Shown here piece after piece: positions 1-7,511 of a DNA stretch of 64,000 nucleotides. Every line of letters starts with the position of its first letter. Within the stretch, counting starts at the first letter, position 1. Below the pieces are notes generated by a model, which was given only the letters and a program-made list of their open reading frames with translations, ran no database searches and was not told the origin of the DNA. A program made the translations under genes and the position numbers. The stretch covers positions 248,001 to 312,000 of the forward strand of contig JAEPML010000003.1 in the NCBI GenBank assembly GCA_017643925.1. Reading direction: 5' to 3'. This DNA is from Roseibium sp. (GTDB lineage: Bacteria > Pseudomonadota > Alphaproteobacteria > Rhizobiales > Stappiaceae).

Positions 1-71
1 GATGCGCGCGCATGAAGGCCGCGACGGTTGACAATGGTGAGGTCCTTTTCCAGCAAGTTCAGTACTGTCAT
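1..71 (-). CDS. ptsH: HPr phosphocarrier protein (5' part only)
   Basis: Only the first 23 codons are in the window; the gene runs off the left edge. The reading begins MTVLNLLEKDLTIVNRRGLH and continues ARAS, which contains the HPr active-site signature (GLHARAS, the His being the phosphorylation site). HPr takes phosphate from EI and passes it to EIIA proteins. It starts 6 bases after the manX-type EIIA stop, so it is co-transcribed with it. With hprK and EIIA-Man upstream and no permease, this is the regulatory PTS of alphaproteobacteria and not a sugar uptake system. Identification is from the motif and the context. Confidence 0.88.
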   Translation of the reverse strand, partial: MTVLNLLEKDLTIVNRRGLHARA

Positions 72-77
72 TTCTGT

Positions 78-482
78 TTAGCTTTGTCCTGACAGTACCT
101 GGCTGGCGACTGAAATGTATTTCTGCCCGGCCTGCCGGGCTTCATCGACCGCTTCTGAAAGCTGACGATCGGTTCTGACGCTCGCCAGCTTGATCAGCAT
201 CGGCAGGTTGACACCAGCAACCACCTCGACCGATTTGCTGTCCATGACGGAGATCGCCAGGTTGGAGGGCGTTCCACCGAACATGTCGGTCAGCAAGACA
301 ACACCATCACCGGAATTTGCAGCTTCAACGGCTGACAGGATATCCTGCCGGCGCTGTTCCATGTCGTCATCCGGACCAATGGAAATCGTCTCGACCTGTT
401 CCTGCGGACCAACGACATGCTCAAGCGCCGCCTTGAATTCCTCGGCGAGACGTCCGTGGGTGACGAGTACAAGTCCGATCAT
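78..482 (-). CDS. manX: PTS EIIA component, mannose/sorbose family
   Basis: A 134-residue single-domain EIIA of the mannose family (IIA-Man, also called PtsM/EIIA-Man in alphaproteobacteria). The N-terminus MIGLVLVTHG carries the phosphorylatable His9. The DMFGGTPSN stretch around residues 66-74 is the conserved family loop. No IIB, IIC or IID permease domains are encoded nearby, so the protein probably acts as a phosphorylation-state sensor or regulator fed by HPr. It sits between hprK and ptsH on the same strand and is likely part of one transcript. Length and fold are normal for a stand-alone IIA domain. Confidence 0.9.
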   Translation of the reverse strand: MIGLVLVTHGRLAEEFKAALEHVVGPQEQVETISIGPDDDMEQRRQDILSAVEAANSGDGVVLLTDMFGGTPSNLAISVMDSKSVEVVAGVNLPMLIKLASVRTDRQLSEAVDEARQAGQKYISVASQVLSGQS

Positions 483-606
483 GCGTAACTGGGCCTGATT
501 TTCGAGTGTTGCGAGCTCAATCGGGGAGCACAGCGTTTAACAGTCTGATGCACTCTCTTCAACCGCCTCGCCAGTTGCAAGCAAAAAAGCACACCTATTC
601 CCTTTT

Positions 607-1074
607 TTAAATATAGTCCGGAGAACCCTTGAACAGCTTACGCAGGGACCAGCGCAGCAAACGAACCGCGGTGACCGTATCGTTGCGCGGACAGACAATG
701 CGGGGAAGTGAAACGCCTTCCAGACGTTCCTGGGAAATCGGGTTTTCAGGCAAACGGTCAATCTGCTCCGCAGAGACCAGATCCACGATCAGATGCAGCC
801 TGGCAAGGGGAGCATAAGGGAGATCCACGATTGCGTGGCCGCGCACTTCCAGCTGGCCGGAGATCGTGTCAGGCACGTGCGCCAGCACCCTGTCATCGCA
901 AGAGGTGAGCACAACGCGGTCATCGGCAACAAGCCGGCCAAGATGCCCTCTTTCACGCGCATGGTGCAGGAGCGTATCCGTGAGTTCGCTTTTTCCGCTG
1001 CCAGCCTCGCCCCTTATCAAAAGGCCGCGCGTGCCGACGATCACACAATTGGCATGGATGGAAGGCTTGTTCAC
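607..1074 (-). CDS. hprK: HPr kinase/phosphorylase, short alphaproteobacterial form
   Basis: A 155-residue protein that matches only the C-terminal catalytic half of Firmicutes HprK. The Walker A loop GEAGSGKS is at residues 22-29, followed by VADDRV near residue 49 and a VRGHAIVDLP region typical of the family. It should phosphorylate and dephosphorylate a serine of HPr and so control flux through the regulatory PTS. The missing N-terminal domain is normal in alphaproteobacteria. Its start overlaps the chvG stop by four bases (ATGA), which indicates translational coupling. The 124 bases between it and manX hold no evident gene. Confidence 0.9.
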   Translation of the reverse strand: MNKPSIHANCVIVGTRGLLIRGEAGSGKSELTDTLLHHARERGHLGRLVADDRVVLTSCDDRVLAHVPDTISGQLEVRGHAIVDLPYAPLARLHLIVDLVSAEQIDRLPENPISQERLEGVSLPRIVCPRNDTVTAVRLLRWSLRKLFKGSPDYI

Positions 1075-2888
1075 TTGCCGCGTCCGGCCGGCAGATAGAT
1101 TGCAAAGCGAGCGCCGGCTATCTTGCCTTCGTCGCCACCCGATGCCTCGATCCGGTTCGTTGCCGTGATCGATCCGCCGTGCCCTTCGATGATCTGGCGG
1201 GAAATGGAAAGCCCGAGACCCGAATTGTTGCCAAAGCCCTCGCCGTCTGGGCGGTCGGTGTAAAAACGCTCGAAGATCCGCTCGGTGTTTTCCGCCCGGA
1301 TGCCCGGGCCGTCATCATCGACGATGATCTTGATCATCCTGCCCTCGCGGCTCAGGTCGAGGCGCACATCACCTCCAGCGGGCGAGAAAGAACGCGCATT
1401 GTCCAGAAGGTTGCTGATCACCTGCCCGAGCCGGATATCATGGCCCTGCATGTGATAAGGCTTGTTGCCCGGCGCATCGGCGACGATCAGCTTGACCTTG
1501 GCATCCTCCGCCCCGACCCTTTCGTTGGCCGCATCCGCCATGTTTCTGAGAAGTTCGGAGATATCGATTTCCTCGGACTGGAGACGCGCAAGTTCAGCGT
1601 CAAGTCTCGAAGCATCCGAAATGTCGCTGATCAGCCGGTCCAGCCGCCGCACGTCGTGCTGGATCACTTCCATCAACCGCTCCTGGGACTCCCTGGACTT
1701 GGCCAACGGCAGGGTTTCGACCGCACTGCGCAAGGACGTCAGCGGGTTTTTCAGTTCGTGGGCCACGTCGGCGGCAAATTGCTCGATCGCATCGATCTTG
1801 TTGTAGAGCGCGTTCGTCATCTCACGGAACGAGCGTGCCAGATGACCGATCTCATCCTGCCGATCCGAAAAGTCGGGAATTTCCTCTCGCGACGTCGAAC
1901 CGCGCCGCACCCTGTCCGCTGCCGCCGCCAGCCGGCGTACCGGTCCGGCAATCGTTCCGGCCAAGAGTATGGACAGGAGGATCGTGACTGTGGCCGCAAA
2001 CAGGAATACGCGAATGATGGCGATCCGTTCTGCCCGGACAATGGCGTCGATGTCACCGCCTTGCGTCGACAGCAGCAGCGACCCGAGGACCGCTCTGAAC
2101 CGCTGGATCGGGACAGCGACCGACACAATCAGCTCCCCGCGTTGCGAAATCCGGGTGACGCTGGCCGGAGATCCTGCGAGAGCTGCCTCCACTTCCGGAT
2201 AGGCCCTGCCATCTCCGCCACCGACTTCCTGATAGAGCGGCAAATCACCTTGTCGCACCCAGCGTTTGGCCCATTGCCAGAGCGTATCCCAGAAACCTTC
2301 TTCTTCCGCCGTTGGAGGTGGCAGATCAAAACGCAGGATCTGCGCGCTGGAATAAAGGTGCCTGGAATCAAGGATCAGGATGCCTTCCGGGTCATAGATC
2401 CGGGCGCGGGTCTTGGTCGGCGAAATCAGCCTGCGCAGGACCGGGCCGACCCGTTCGGGGTTGATCGGAAATTCGAGACTTTCAAGATCGTCGCTGGTGG
2501 GTGTCACGCTTTCGCCTGCCTGAAGCTGAAGCAGGCGTTCCGGGTCGACCGTGATGGTGCCGGTATCAACCGTCGCCGAAGCGGCAATGGCACCGGCAAT
2601 GATCTCGCCCTGGGTCAACAGGCTCTGGACGCGGGCATCAATCAGCCCGGCACGAAACTGGTTCAGGTACAGGATGCCGATGACGAGAGCGAGCAGGCCG
2701 ACCAGGTTGATCGCAATGATCCGGCGCGTCAGTGAAGACAGGACGTAGGTGCCGAAGATCCGGCCGAACTGGTTGAGCAGCCGGCGGCGCAGCCGCTTGT
2801 TTCCAAGCCGGCGCAAACGAAAACGCTCCGAACCCGTTGCCGGCTCAGAGGCGGAAAGACTTTCTGCGTTCTCGCTTTCAACCGCCAT
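1071..2888 (-). CDS. chvG: ChvG/ExoS-type sensor histidine kinase
   Basis: A 605-residue membrane histidine kinase. A basic N-terminus leads to a first membrane segment (about residues 56-75). A periplasmic sensor region (about 80-285) follows, then a second membrane segment (about 292-315), HAMP, a dimerisation/phosphoacceptor helix FAADVAHELKNPL with His377, and an HATPase domain with DDGPGI and GLGLSI boxes. In Rhizobiales ChvG (ExoS/BvrS) senses acid or envelope stress and phosphorylates ChvI. Only 11 bases separate it from chvI upstream, and it overlaps hprK downstream, so chvI-chvG-hprK-manX-ptsH looks like one operon. Family assignment rests on architecture plus this conserved order. 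Confidence 0.95.
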   Translation of the reverse strand: MAVESENAESLSASEPATGSERFRLRRLGNKRLRRRLLNQFGRIFGTYVLSSLTRRIIAINLVGLLALVIGILYLNQFRAGLIDARVQSLLTQGEIIAGAIAASATVDTGTITVDPERLLQLQAGESVTPTSDDLESLEFPINPERVGPVLRRLISPTKTRARIYDPEGILILDSRHLYSSAQILRFDLPPPTAEEEGFWDTLWQWAKRWVRQGDLPLYQEVGGGDGRAYPEVEAALAGSPASVTRISQRGELIVSVAVPIQRFRAVLGSLLLSTQGGDIDAIVRAERIAIIRVFLFAATVTILLSILLAGTIAGPVRRLAAAADRVRRGSTSREEIPDFSDRQDEIGHLARSFREMTNALYNKIDAIEQFAADVAHELKNPLTSLRSAVETLPLAKSRESQERLMEVIQHDVRRLDRLISDISDASRLDAELARLQSEEIDISELLRNMADAANERVGAEDAKVKLIVADAPGNKPYHMQGHDIRLGQVISNLLDNARSFSPAGGDVRLDLSREGRMIKIIVDDDGPGIRAENTERIFERFYTDRPDGEGFGNNSGLGLSISRQIIEGHGGSITATNRIEASGGDEGKIAGARFAIYLPAGRGK

Positions 2889-2899
2889 CTACGGCTGCT

Positions 2900-3598
2900 T
2901 CAGACCTCTCGGAACCGGTATCCAACACCATAAAGGGTTTCGATCATGTCGAAGTCGTCGTCAACAACCTTGAACTTTTTCCGCAGGCGCTTGATGTGGC
3001 TGTCAATTGTCCGGTCGTCAACATAGACCTGATCGTCATAGGCAGCATCCATCAGCGCATTCCGGCTCTTGACCACGCCCGGGCGTTGGGCAAGAGCGGA
3101 CAGGATCAGGAATTCCGTCACCGTGAGCGTAACGGGCTTGTTGTTCCAGGTGCAGGTGTGCCGCTCCTGGTCCATGACCAGCTGGCCGCGTTCAAGCAGC
3201 TTGTCGGCGTCCGCTCGGGGAGCCGAAGCGTCGCGCGGCTGCGACCTGCGAAGCACGGCACGGACACGCTCGACGAGCAGTCGCTGCGAGAACGGTTTGC
3301 GGATGAAATCGTCCGCACCCATCTTCAGTCCGAACAACTCGTCGATTTCGTCGTCCTTCGACGTGAGAAAAATCACCGGAAGATCAGAATTCTGGCGCAG
3401 CCTGCGCAGAAGTTCCATGCCGTCCATACGGGGCATCTTGATATCGAAAATTGCCAGTTCCGGAGGATCGCTCTGCAATCCGTCCAGTGCCGACGTGCCA
3501 TCTGTATAAGACTGGACACGATATCCCTCGGCCTCCAGCGCAATTGATACTGAAGTCAAAATGTTTCGGTCGTCATCGACCAGAGCAATTGTCGGCAT
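2900..3598 (-). CDS. chvI: ChvI-type DNA-binding response regulator
   Basis: OmpR/PhoB-family regulator of 232 residues starting [10 protein letters not shown]. The receiver domain has acidic residues at 8-10, phosphoacceptor Asp52 ([10 protein letters not shown]) and the switch Lys in FIRKPF. A winged-helix DNA-binding domain follows, ending in YGVGYRF. A longer reading with a start at 3634 is possible, but the ATG at 3598 is preceded by GGAAAAGA and gives the normal ChvI N-terminus. In Rhizobiales this regulator controls envelope and acid-stress genes and is genetically linked to pckA. It diverges from pckA here, with a shared 496-base intergenic region. Confidence 0.95.
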   Translation of the reverse strand: MPTIALVDDDRNILTSVSIALEAEGYRVQSYTDGTSALDGLQSDPPELAIFDIKMPRMDGMELLRRLRQNSDLPVIFLTSKDDEIDELFGLKMGADDFIRKPFSQRLLVERVRAVLRRSQPRDASAPRADADKLLERGQLVMDQERHTCTWNNKPVTLTVTEFLILSALAQRPGVVKSRNALMDAAYDDQVYVDDRTIDSHIKRLRKKFKVVDDDFDMIETLYGVGYRFREV

Positions 3599-4094
3599 GC
3601 TTCTTTTCCATTTCCGGCAACGCACCCGGGGCACGCTTCGGTGTCACTGTAACATATTGCCTTTGGCCTGCTAATTGCGCATAAATTAAGGCAATCTGGC
3701 ATTTCGGGCACTTGCGGGACCAAAAACCCCTTTGCCGGGTCATTGATGGGGGTTCAGCCCCGACATTTCAAGAGCGCGACTCCTTGCACTCATTGCGGGA
3801 TTTTCGCCACGCCACCTCCCCGAACAAGAACCCGACAGCGCGCATCAGGCGCGAATTCTTTCGCTTGCTCCGACAAATCGAACATTCCGAAGGTTTCGTT
3901 TTTTACTTCGGAGGTCGAATTAATCATTGCCCGTTATTGAAAAAATTTTAATCGATTAAACAATGACATAGCTACTTTAGCCGTCTTGCTGACGTTTGGG
4001 CATTCCACTACGTTCGCAGCCCTCACAGCCGGACAGGGCGTGAAACTGTCCTGGCAGCGACGCGAAAAGCCCACATCACGAGGACTGCGGGAAC
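3599..4094. other. Divergent intergenic region between chvI and pckA
   Basis: A stretch of 496 bases with no convincing gene; two short plus-strand open frames near 3712-3951 lack recognisable protein features. The right half (about 3890-3990) is distinctly AT-rich and carries the perfect palindrome at 3947-3960. The region must hold the promoters of both the chvI operon (leftward) and pckA (rightward). Confidence 0.6.
3947..3960. promoter_or_regulatory. Perfect 14-bp palindrome upstream of pckA, LacI-type operator candidate
   Basis: TTTAATCGATTAAA is a perfect 14-bp palindrome centred on CG in the AT-rich part of the pckA upstream region, 134 bases before the start codon. LacI/GalR repressors typically bind palindromes with a central CG. 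In Sinorhizobium a LacI-family protein (PckR) is known to control pckA, so a PckR-type site is the natural reading. I cannot confirm the consensus from the sequence alone. Confidence 0.5.
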
Positions 4095-5705
4095 ATGCAA
4101 GAACTAGGTGTCAGGAATCCCTCCAAAGGTAGCGAAATTTTCGGCTTCAAAGGCCTGAAAGCGCTCTATTGGAACCAGAATGAGCCTGCGCTTTACGAGT
4201 ATTCCCTTTCGCGTGGCGAAACCCGGCTTGCTGCCGGCGGTGCCATCGTTGCCGAAACCGGCATTCACACCGGGCGGTCCCCCAAGGACAAATTCGTCGT
4301 CCTGGACGACGAGACCCGGGACAGTGTCTGGTGGGACAACAATGCGCAAATGAACAAGGCGCAGTTCGACCTGCTCCTCGAGGACTTCCTGGCACATGCG
4401 GAAGGCATGGAGCTGTTCGCGCAGGACCTTTTTGGCGGCGCCGACACAACCCACCGGCTGCCGGTGCGGGTATTCACCGAATATGCCTGGCATTCGCTGT
4501 TCATCCGCAATCTTCTTTTGCGGCCAGAGACCAGCGAACTTGGCGACTTTGCCCCGGAGATGACGATCGTCGACCTGCCGAGCTTCAAGGCCGACCCGGA
4601 GCGCCATGGATGCCGGACAGAAACGGTGATTGCCGTCGACCTGACACGCAAAATCGTGCTGATCGGCGGAACCTCTTATGCGGGTGAAATGAAGAAGTCG
4701 GTGTTCACGATGCTGAACCACCTTCTCCCGGCCAAGGGCGTCATGTCCATGCACTGTTCCGCAAATGTCGGTGACGAAGGAGACACGGCGGTCTTCTTCG
4801 GCCTTTCAGGCACAGGGAAAACGACCCTGTCCGCCGACCCGTCCCGGACCCTGATTGGTGACGACGAACATGGCTGGAGCGAAAGCGGTGTCTTCAACTT
4901 CGAAGGCGGCTGCTATGCCAAGACCATCAAGCTGTCGGCCGAGGCGGAACCCGAAATCTACTCCACGACCCAGCGGTTCGGAACCGTTCTGGAAAATGTC
5001 GTGCTGGATGAAAACCGCGTTCCGGACTTCGACGACGGTTCGAAGACCGAAAACACCCGCGCGGCCTACCCGATCCACTTCATCTCCAATGCCAGCGCAA
5101 CGGGCTGTGCCCCGATGCCGAAGACCATCATCATGCTGACGGCAGATGCGTTTGGTGTCATGCCACCCCTGGCGAAGCTGACACCTGCACAGGCCATGTA
5201 CCACTTCCTCTCCGGTTACACCGCCAAGGTTGCCGGGACCGAGAAAGGCGTGACCGAACCGCAGGCAACCTTCTCCACCTGTTTCGGGGCACCGTTCCTG
5301 CCGCGCCATCCGTCGGAATATGGCAATCTGCTGAAGGACCTGATTGCCAAGCACAATGTTGACTGCTGGCTCGTCAACACCGGCTGGACCGGCGGCGCCT
5401 ATGGCACTGGCAATCGCATGCCGATCAAGGCGACACGCGCGCTGCTTCAGGCCGCTCTCTCGGGAGACCTCAAGGACGCCGAATTCCGCACGGACGCGAA
5501 TTTCGGGTTCGAAGTTCCTGTCACGGTCGACGGCGTCGACAGCCAGATCCTGACACCTCGGGAAACCTGGGCGGACAAGGAAGCATATGACGCGCAGGCG
5601 ACGAAGCTCGTGCAGATGTTTGTCGACAATTTCGAGACCTTTGAGGACCACGTCGACGGCGCAGTGCTGAGCGCGGCTCCTGCAGTTCGTCTCGCGGCTG
5701 AATAG
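4095..5705 (+). CDS. pckA: Phosphoenolpyruvate carboxykinase (ATP)
   Basis: A 536-residue ATP-dependent PEPCK, the usual length. It converts oxaloacetate and ATP to PEP and CO2, the entry step of gluconeogenesis from TCA intermediates. Visible hallmarks are the [12 protein letters not shown] substrate region near residues 56-67, the kinase P-loop GLSGTGKTT at 236-244, the following DDEHGW metal-binding motif and NTGWTGG. It is transcribed divergently from chvI, with a palindromic operator candidate between them. A strong terminator follows 25 bases after the stop. The gene fits the TCA-cycle genes found elsewhere in the window. Confidence 0.98.
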   Translation: MQELGVRNPSKGSEIFGFKGLKALYWNQNEPALYEYSLSRGETRLAAGGAIVAETGIHTGRSPKDKFVVLDDETRDSVWWDNNAQMNKAQFDLLLEDFLAHAEGMELFAQDLFGGADTTHRLPVRVFTEYAWHSLFIRNLLLRPETSELGDFAPEMTIVDLPSFKADPERHGCRTETVIAVDLTRKIVLIGGTSYAGEMKKSVFTMLNHLLPAKGVMSMHCSANVGDEGDTAVFFGLSGTGKTTLSADPSRTLIGDDEHGWSESGVFNFEGGCYAKTIKLSAEAEPEIYSTTQRFGTVLENVVLDENRVPDFDDGSKTENTRAAYPIHFISNASATGCAPMPKTIIMLTADAFGVMPPLAKLTPAQAMYHFLSGYTAKVAGTEKGVTEPQATFSTCFGAPFLPRHPSEYGNLLKDLIAKHNVDCWLVNTGWTGGAYGTGNRMPIKATRALLQAALSGDLKDAEFRTDANFGFEVPVTVDGVDSQILTPRETWADKEAYDAQATKLVQMFVDNFETFEDHVDGAVLSAAPAVRLAAE

Positions 5706-5729
5706 ACGCCCGAAATCAAACCATCAATG

Positions 5730-5765
5730 AAAAGGCGCTTGCGGTTGCAGGCGCCTTTTCTGTTT
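5730..5765 (+). terminator. Rho-independent terminator of pckA
   Basis: AAAAGGCGC (5730-5738) and GCGCCTTTT (5751-5759) form a perfect 9-bp stem that ends in a T-rich tract, 25 bases after the pckA stop. Confidence 0.9.
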
Positions 5766-5800
5766 GCCAAAGACCTTTCATCCGGTTTGGAAAGATTTAT

Positions 5801-5820
5801 ATTGAGGAACAACCCTCAAT
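5801..5820. promoter_or_regulatory. ATTGAGG-N6-CCTCAAT inverted repeat ahead of the XdhC operon
   Basis: Perfect 7-bp arms separated by six bases, ending 11 bases before the likely ATG of the first XdhC gene. The size and spacing suit a dimeric repressor or a LysR-type site overlapping the ribosome-binding region. No regulator gene is adjacent, so the binder is unknown. Confidence 0.4.
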
Positions 5821-5831
5821 CGGATGATCCC

Positions 5832-6167
5832 ATGTCAGCCCCACAATCCGCTTCCATGCCCGACGTTCTGAAAACGGCCGAAACCTGGTGTCAGGGCGGA
5901 CGGTCCGTTGCCCTTGCAACAGTCATCGAAACGTGGGGCTCGGCGCCCCGCCCCGTCGGTTCGCATCTGGTGATCGATTCAGAAGGCAACTTCGAGGGCT
6001 CGGTATCCGGCGGCTGCGTCGAGGGGGCCGTGGTCTCCGAGGCAATCGACGTGATCGAGTCGGGCAAACCGACAACGCTTGAATTCGGGGTCGCGGACGA
6101 AACGGCATGGCGTGTCGGCCTGTCCTGTGGCGGCCGTATCCGCGTCTTCGTTGAACCTGTTACCTGA
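5832..6167 (+). CDS. XdhC/CoxI-family protein, N-terminal-domain-only
   Basis: A 111-residue protein matching the XdhC_CoxI N-terminal domain: ETWGSAPRPVGSHL near residues 38-51, SVSGGCVEGAV near 62-72, and LSCGGRIRVFVEP at the C-terminus. XdhC proteins bind sulfurated molybdenum cofactor and load it into xanthine-dehydrogenase-family enzymes. The usual C-terminal Rossmann domain is absent here and appears as a separate gene two genes downstream, so the family is split. The start at 5832 was preferred over an upstream in-frame ATG at 5727, because that one lies inside the pckA terminator; 5856 is another possible start. No molybdenum hydroxylase is in the window. Confidence 0.8.
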   Translation: MSAPQSASMPDVLKTAETWCQGGRSVALATVIETWGSAPRPVGSHLVIDSEGNFEGSVSGGCVEGAVVSEAIDVIESGKPTTLEFGVADETAWRVGLSCGGRIRVFVEPVT

Positions 6168-6181
6168 CCGGGAAGACCGAC

Positions 6182-6811
6182 TTGCTTTCGACAGAAACCT
6201 TCCTTGCATTTCTCGCCGCCACGGCGCTGTTTGCCTACATGCCCGGCCCGGCCCTGCTCTACACGGCGGCACAGACGATTTCCAGAGGTCAGCGCGCCGG
6301 ATTCATGGCAGCAATGGGCATTCACATTGGCTGCTACGCTCATGTCTTCGCGGCAGCGTTCGGGCTGTCCGCCATATTCAACGCGGTTCCGACCCTTTAC
6401 TTCGCATTGAAACTGCTCGGTGGTCTCTATCTGGTCTATCTCGGCGTCCAGATGATCAGGACCCGTGTCGCCGCCGGACCGGTGCCGATCTTGCCGGAGA
6501 AATCCACCCGGCGCGCCTTTGTGGACAGCGTTCTGGTGGAGATCCTCAATCCAAAGGTCGCGATATTCTTCATTGCGTTCCTGCCGCAATTTGTAAGTCC
6601 GGAGGCCGGCCTGCCGATATGGCTGCAGTTCCTGATCCTGGGCACGATCGTCAATTTTGCCTTCACCTCCGCGGACATTGTCACCGTGCTGTTCGCGAGC
6701 GAAGTCAAGAGGCGGCTGACCAGGACCTCCAAGTTCCAGGATCTCACGCGTTGGATCGGTGGGACGCTTCTTGTTGGCCTTGGACTGAAACTGGCAACGG
6801 ACAGGAGCTGA
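6182..6811 (+). CDS. LysE/RhtB-family amino-acid exporter
   Basis: A 209-residue polytopic membrane protein with the LysE family hallmarks MPGPALLYTAAQTISRGQRAG at the N-terminus and ILNPKVAIFFIAFLPQF in the middle, and about six hydrophobic segments. The start codon is TTG, supported by a GGGAAGA ribosome site seven bases upstream. Members export amino acids or related small metabolites; the substrate is not predictable. It lies 14 bases after the XdhC N-terminal-domain gene and 4 bases before the XdhC C-terminal-domain gene, so it is embedded in a cofactor-maturation operon. It is one of three LysE-family genes in the window. Confidence 0.88.
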   Translation: MLSTETFLAFLAATALFAYMPGPALLYTAAQTISRGQRAGFMAAMGIHIGCYAHVFAAAFGLSAIFNAVPTLYFALKLLGGLYLVYLGVQMIRTRVAAGPVPILPEKSTRRAFVDSVLVEILNPKVAIFFIAFLPQFVSPEAGLPIWLQFLILGTIVNFAFTSADIVTVLFASEVKRRLTRTSKFQDLTRWIGGTLLVGLGLKLATDRS

Positions 6812-6815
6812 CCCG

Positions 6816-7511
6816 ATGGACCTCTCGCTTCTCACCCGTTTGAACCAGCACAGGGCCGAACGCCAGGCTGCCATCCTCGTCACCGACATGGCATCCGGCG
6901 CGCAGCGACTGGTTCAAAAAGATGGCTTCGCAGACAACGACCCTCTGGCAGGAGAATTCGAAAAGCGGTTCCGGTCCGGCAAATCGGGCACGGTTGAGAC
7001 AGAAAACGGCACCTTTTTCCTCACGGTTAGCGTTCCATCGCCGCGGCTGGTTATCATCGGCGCCGTACATATCAGCCAGGCGCTGGTGCCGATGGCTGAG
7101 ATAGCGGGACTGGATGTGACAGTCATCGATCCGCGAACCGCCTTTGCGACAGAGGATCGGTTTCCCGGTGGTGCGCTCAAGGCCGAATGGCCGGAAGACG
7201 TCTTGAAGGAAGCCCCCCTGGATGCCTACACCGCCGTCGCTGCCGTGACGCATGATCCGAAGATCGACGACTTTCCGCTCATTGAGGCTCTGAAGACCGG
7301 CTGTTTCTATGTCGGAGCGCTTGGCAGTCGCAAGACGCACGCCAAGCGGCTGGACCGCTTCAGGGAAGCTGACCTTGACCCCGTGACATTCGACCGGATT
7401 GATGCCCCCATTGGTCTGGATATCGGCGCGGCCTCACCTGAAGAAATCGCGGTCGCCGTGCTTGGCTCGGTGATAACGGCCTTGCGCAAGGCCCCGGAGA
7501 CACCCGAATGA
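6816..7511 (+). CDS. XdhC-family protein, Rossmann-domain part
   Basis: A 231-residue protein. The first ~85 residues form a poorly conserved N-terminal section. The remainder is the XdhC C-terminal Rossmann domain: VIIGAVHISQALVPMAEIAG (nucleotide-type loop), VTVIDPRTAF, FYVGALGSRKT and IDAPIGLDIGA. Together with the small XdhC-like protein upstream it supplies the two domains usually joined in XdhC, which binds molybdenum cofactor during maturation of xanthine-dehydrogenase-type enzymes. Its stop overlaps the start of the next gene by four bases (ATGA), so the operon is translationally coupled. Confidence 0.85.
   Translation: MDLSLLTRLNQHRAERQAAILVTDMASGAQRLVQKDGFADNDPLAGEFEKRFRSGKSGTVETENGTFFLTVSVPSPRLVIIGAVHISQALVPMAEIAGLDVTVIDPRTAFATEDRFPGGALKAEWPEDVLKEAPLDAYTAVAAVTHDPKIDDFPLIEALKTGCFYVGALGSRKTHAKRLDRFREADLDPVTFDRIDAPIGLDIGAASPEEIAVAVLGSVITALRKAPETPE

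Noticed and set aside
1179-2735. 518-codon plus-strand open frame
   Set aside because: Antisense shadow of chvG.
3712-3951. Short plus-strand open frames in the chvI-pckA gap
   Set aside because: No ribosome site or protein-like features, and they lie in a regulatory region with the palindrome at 3947.
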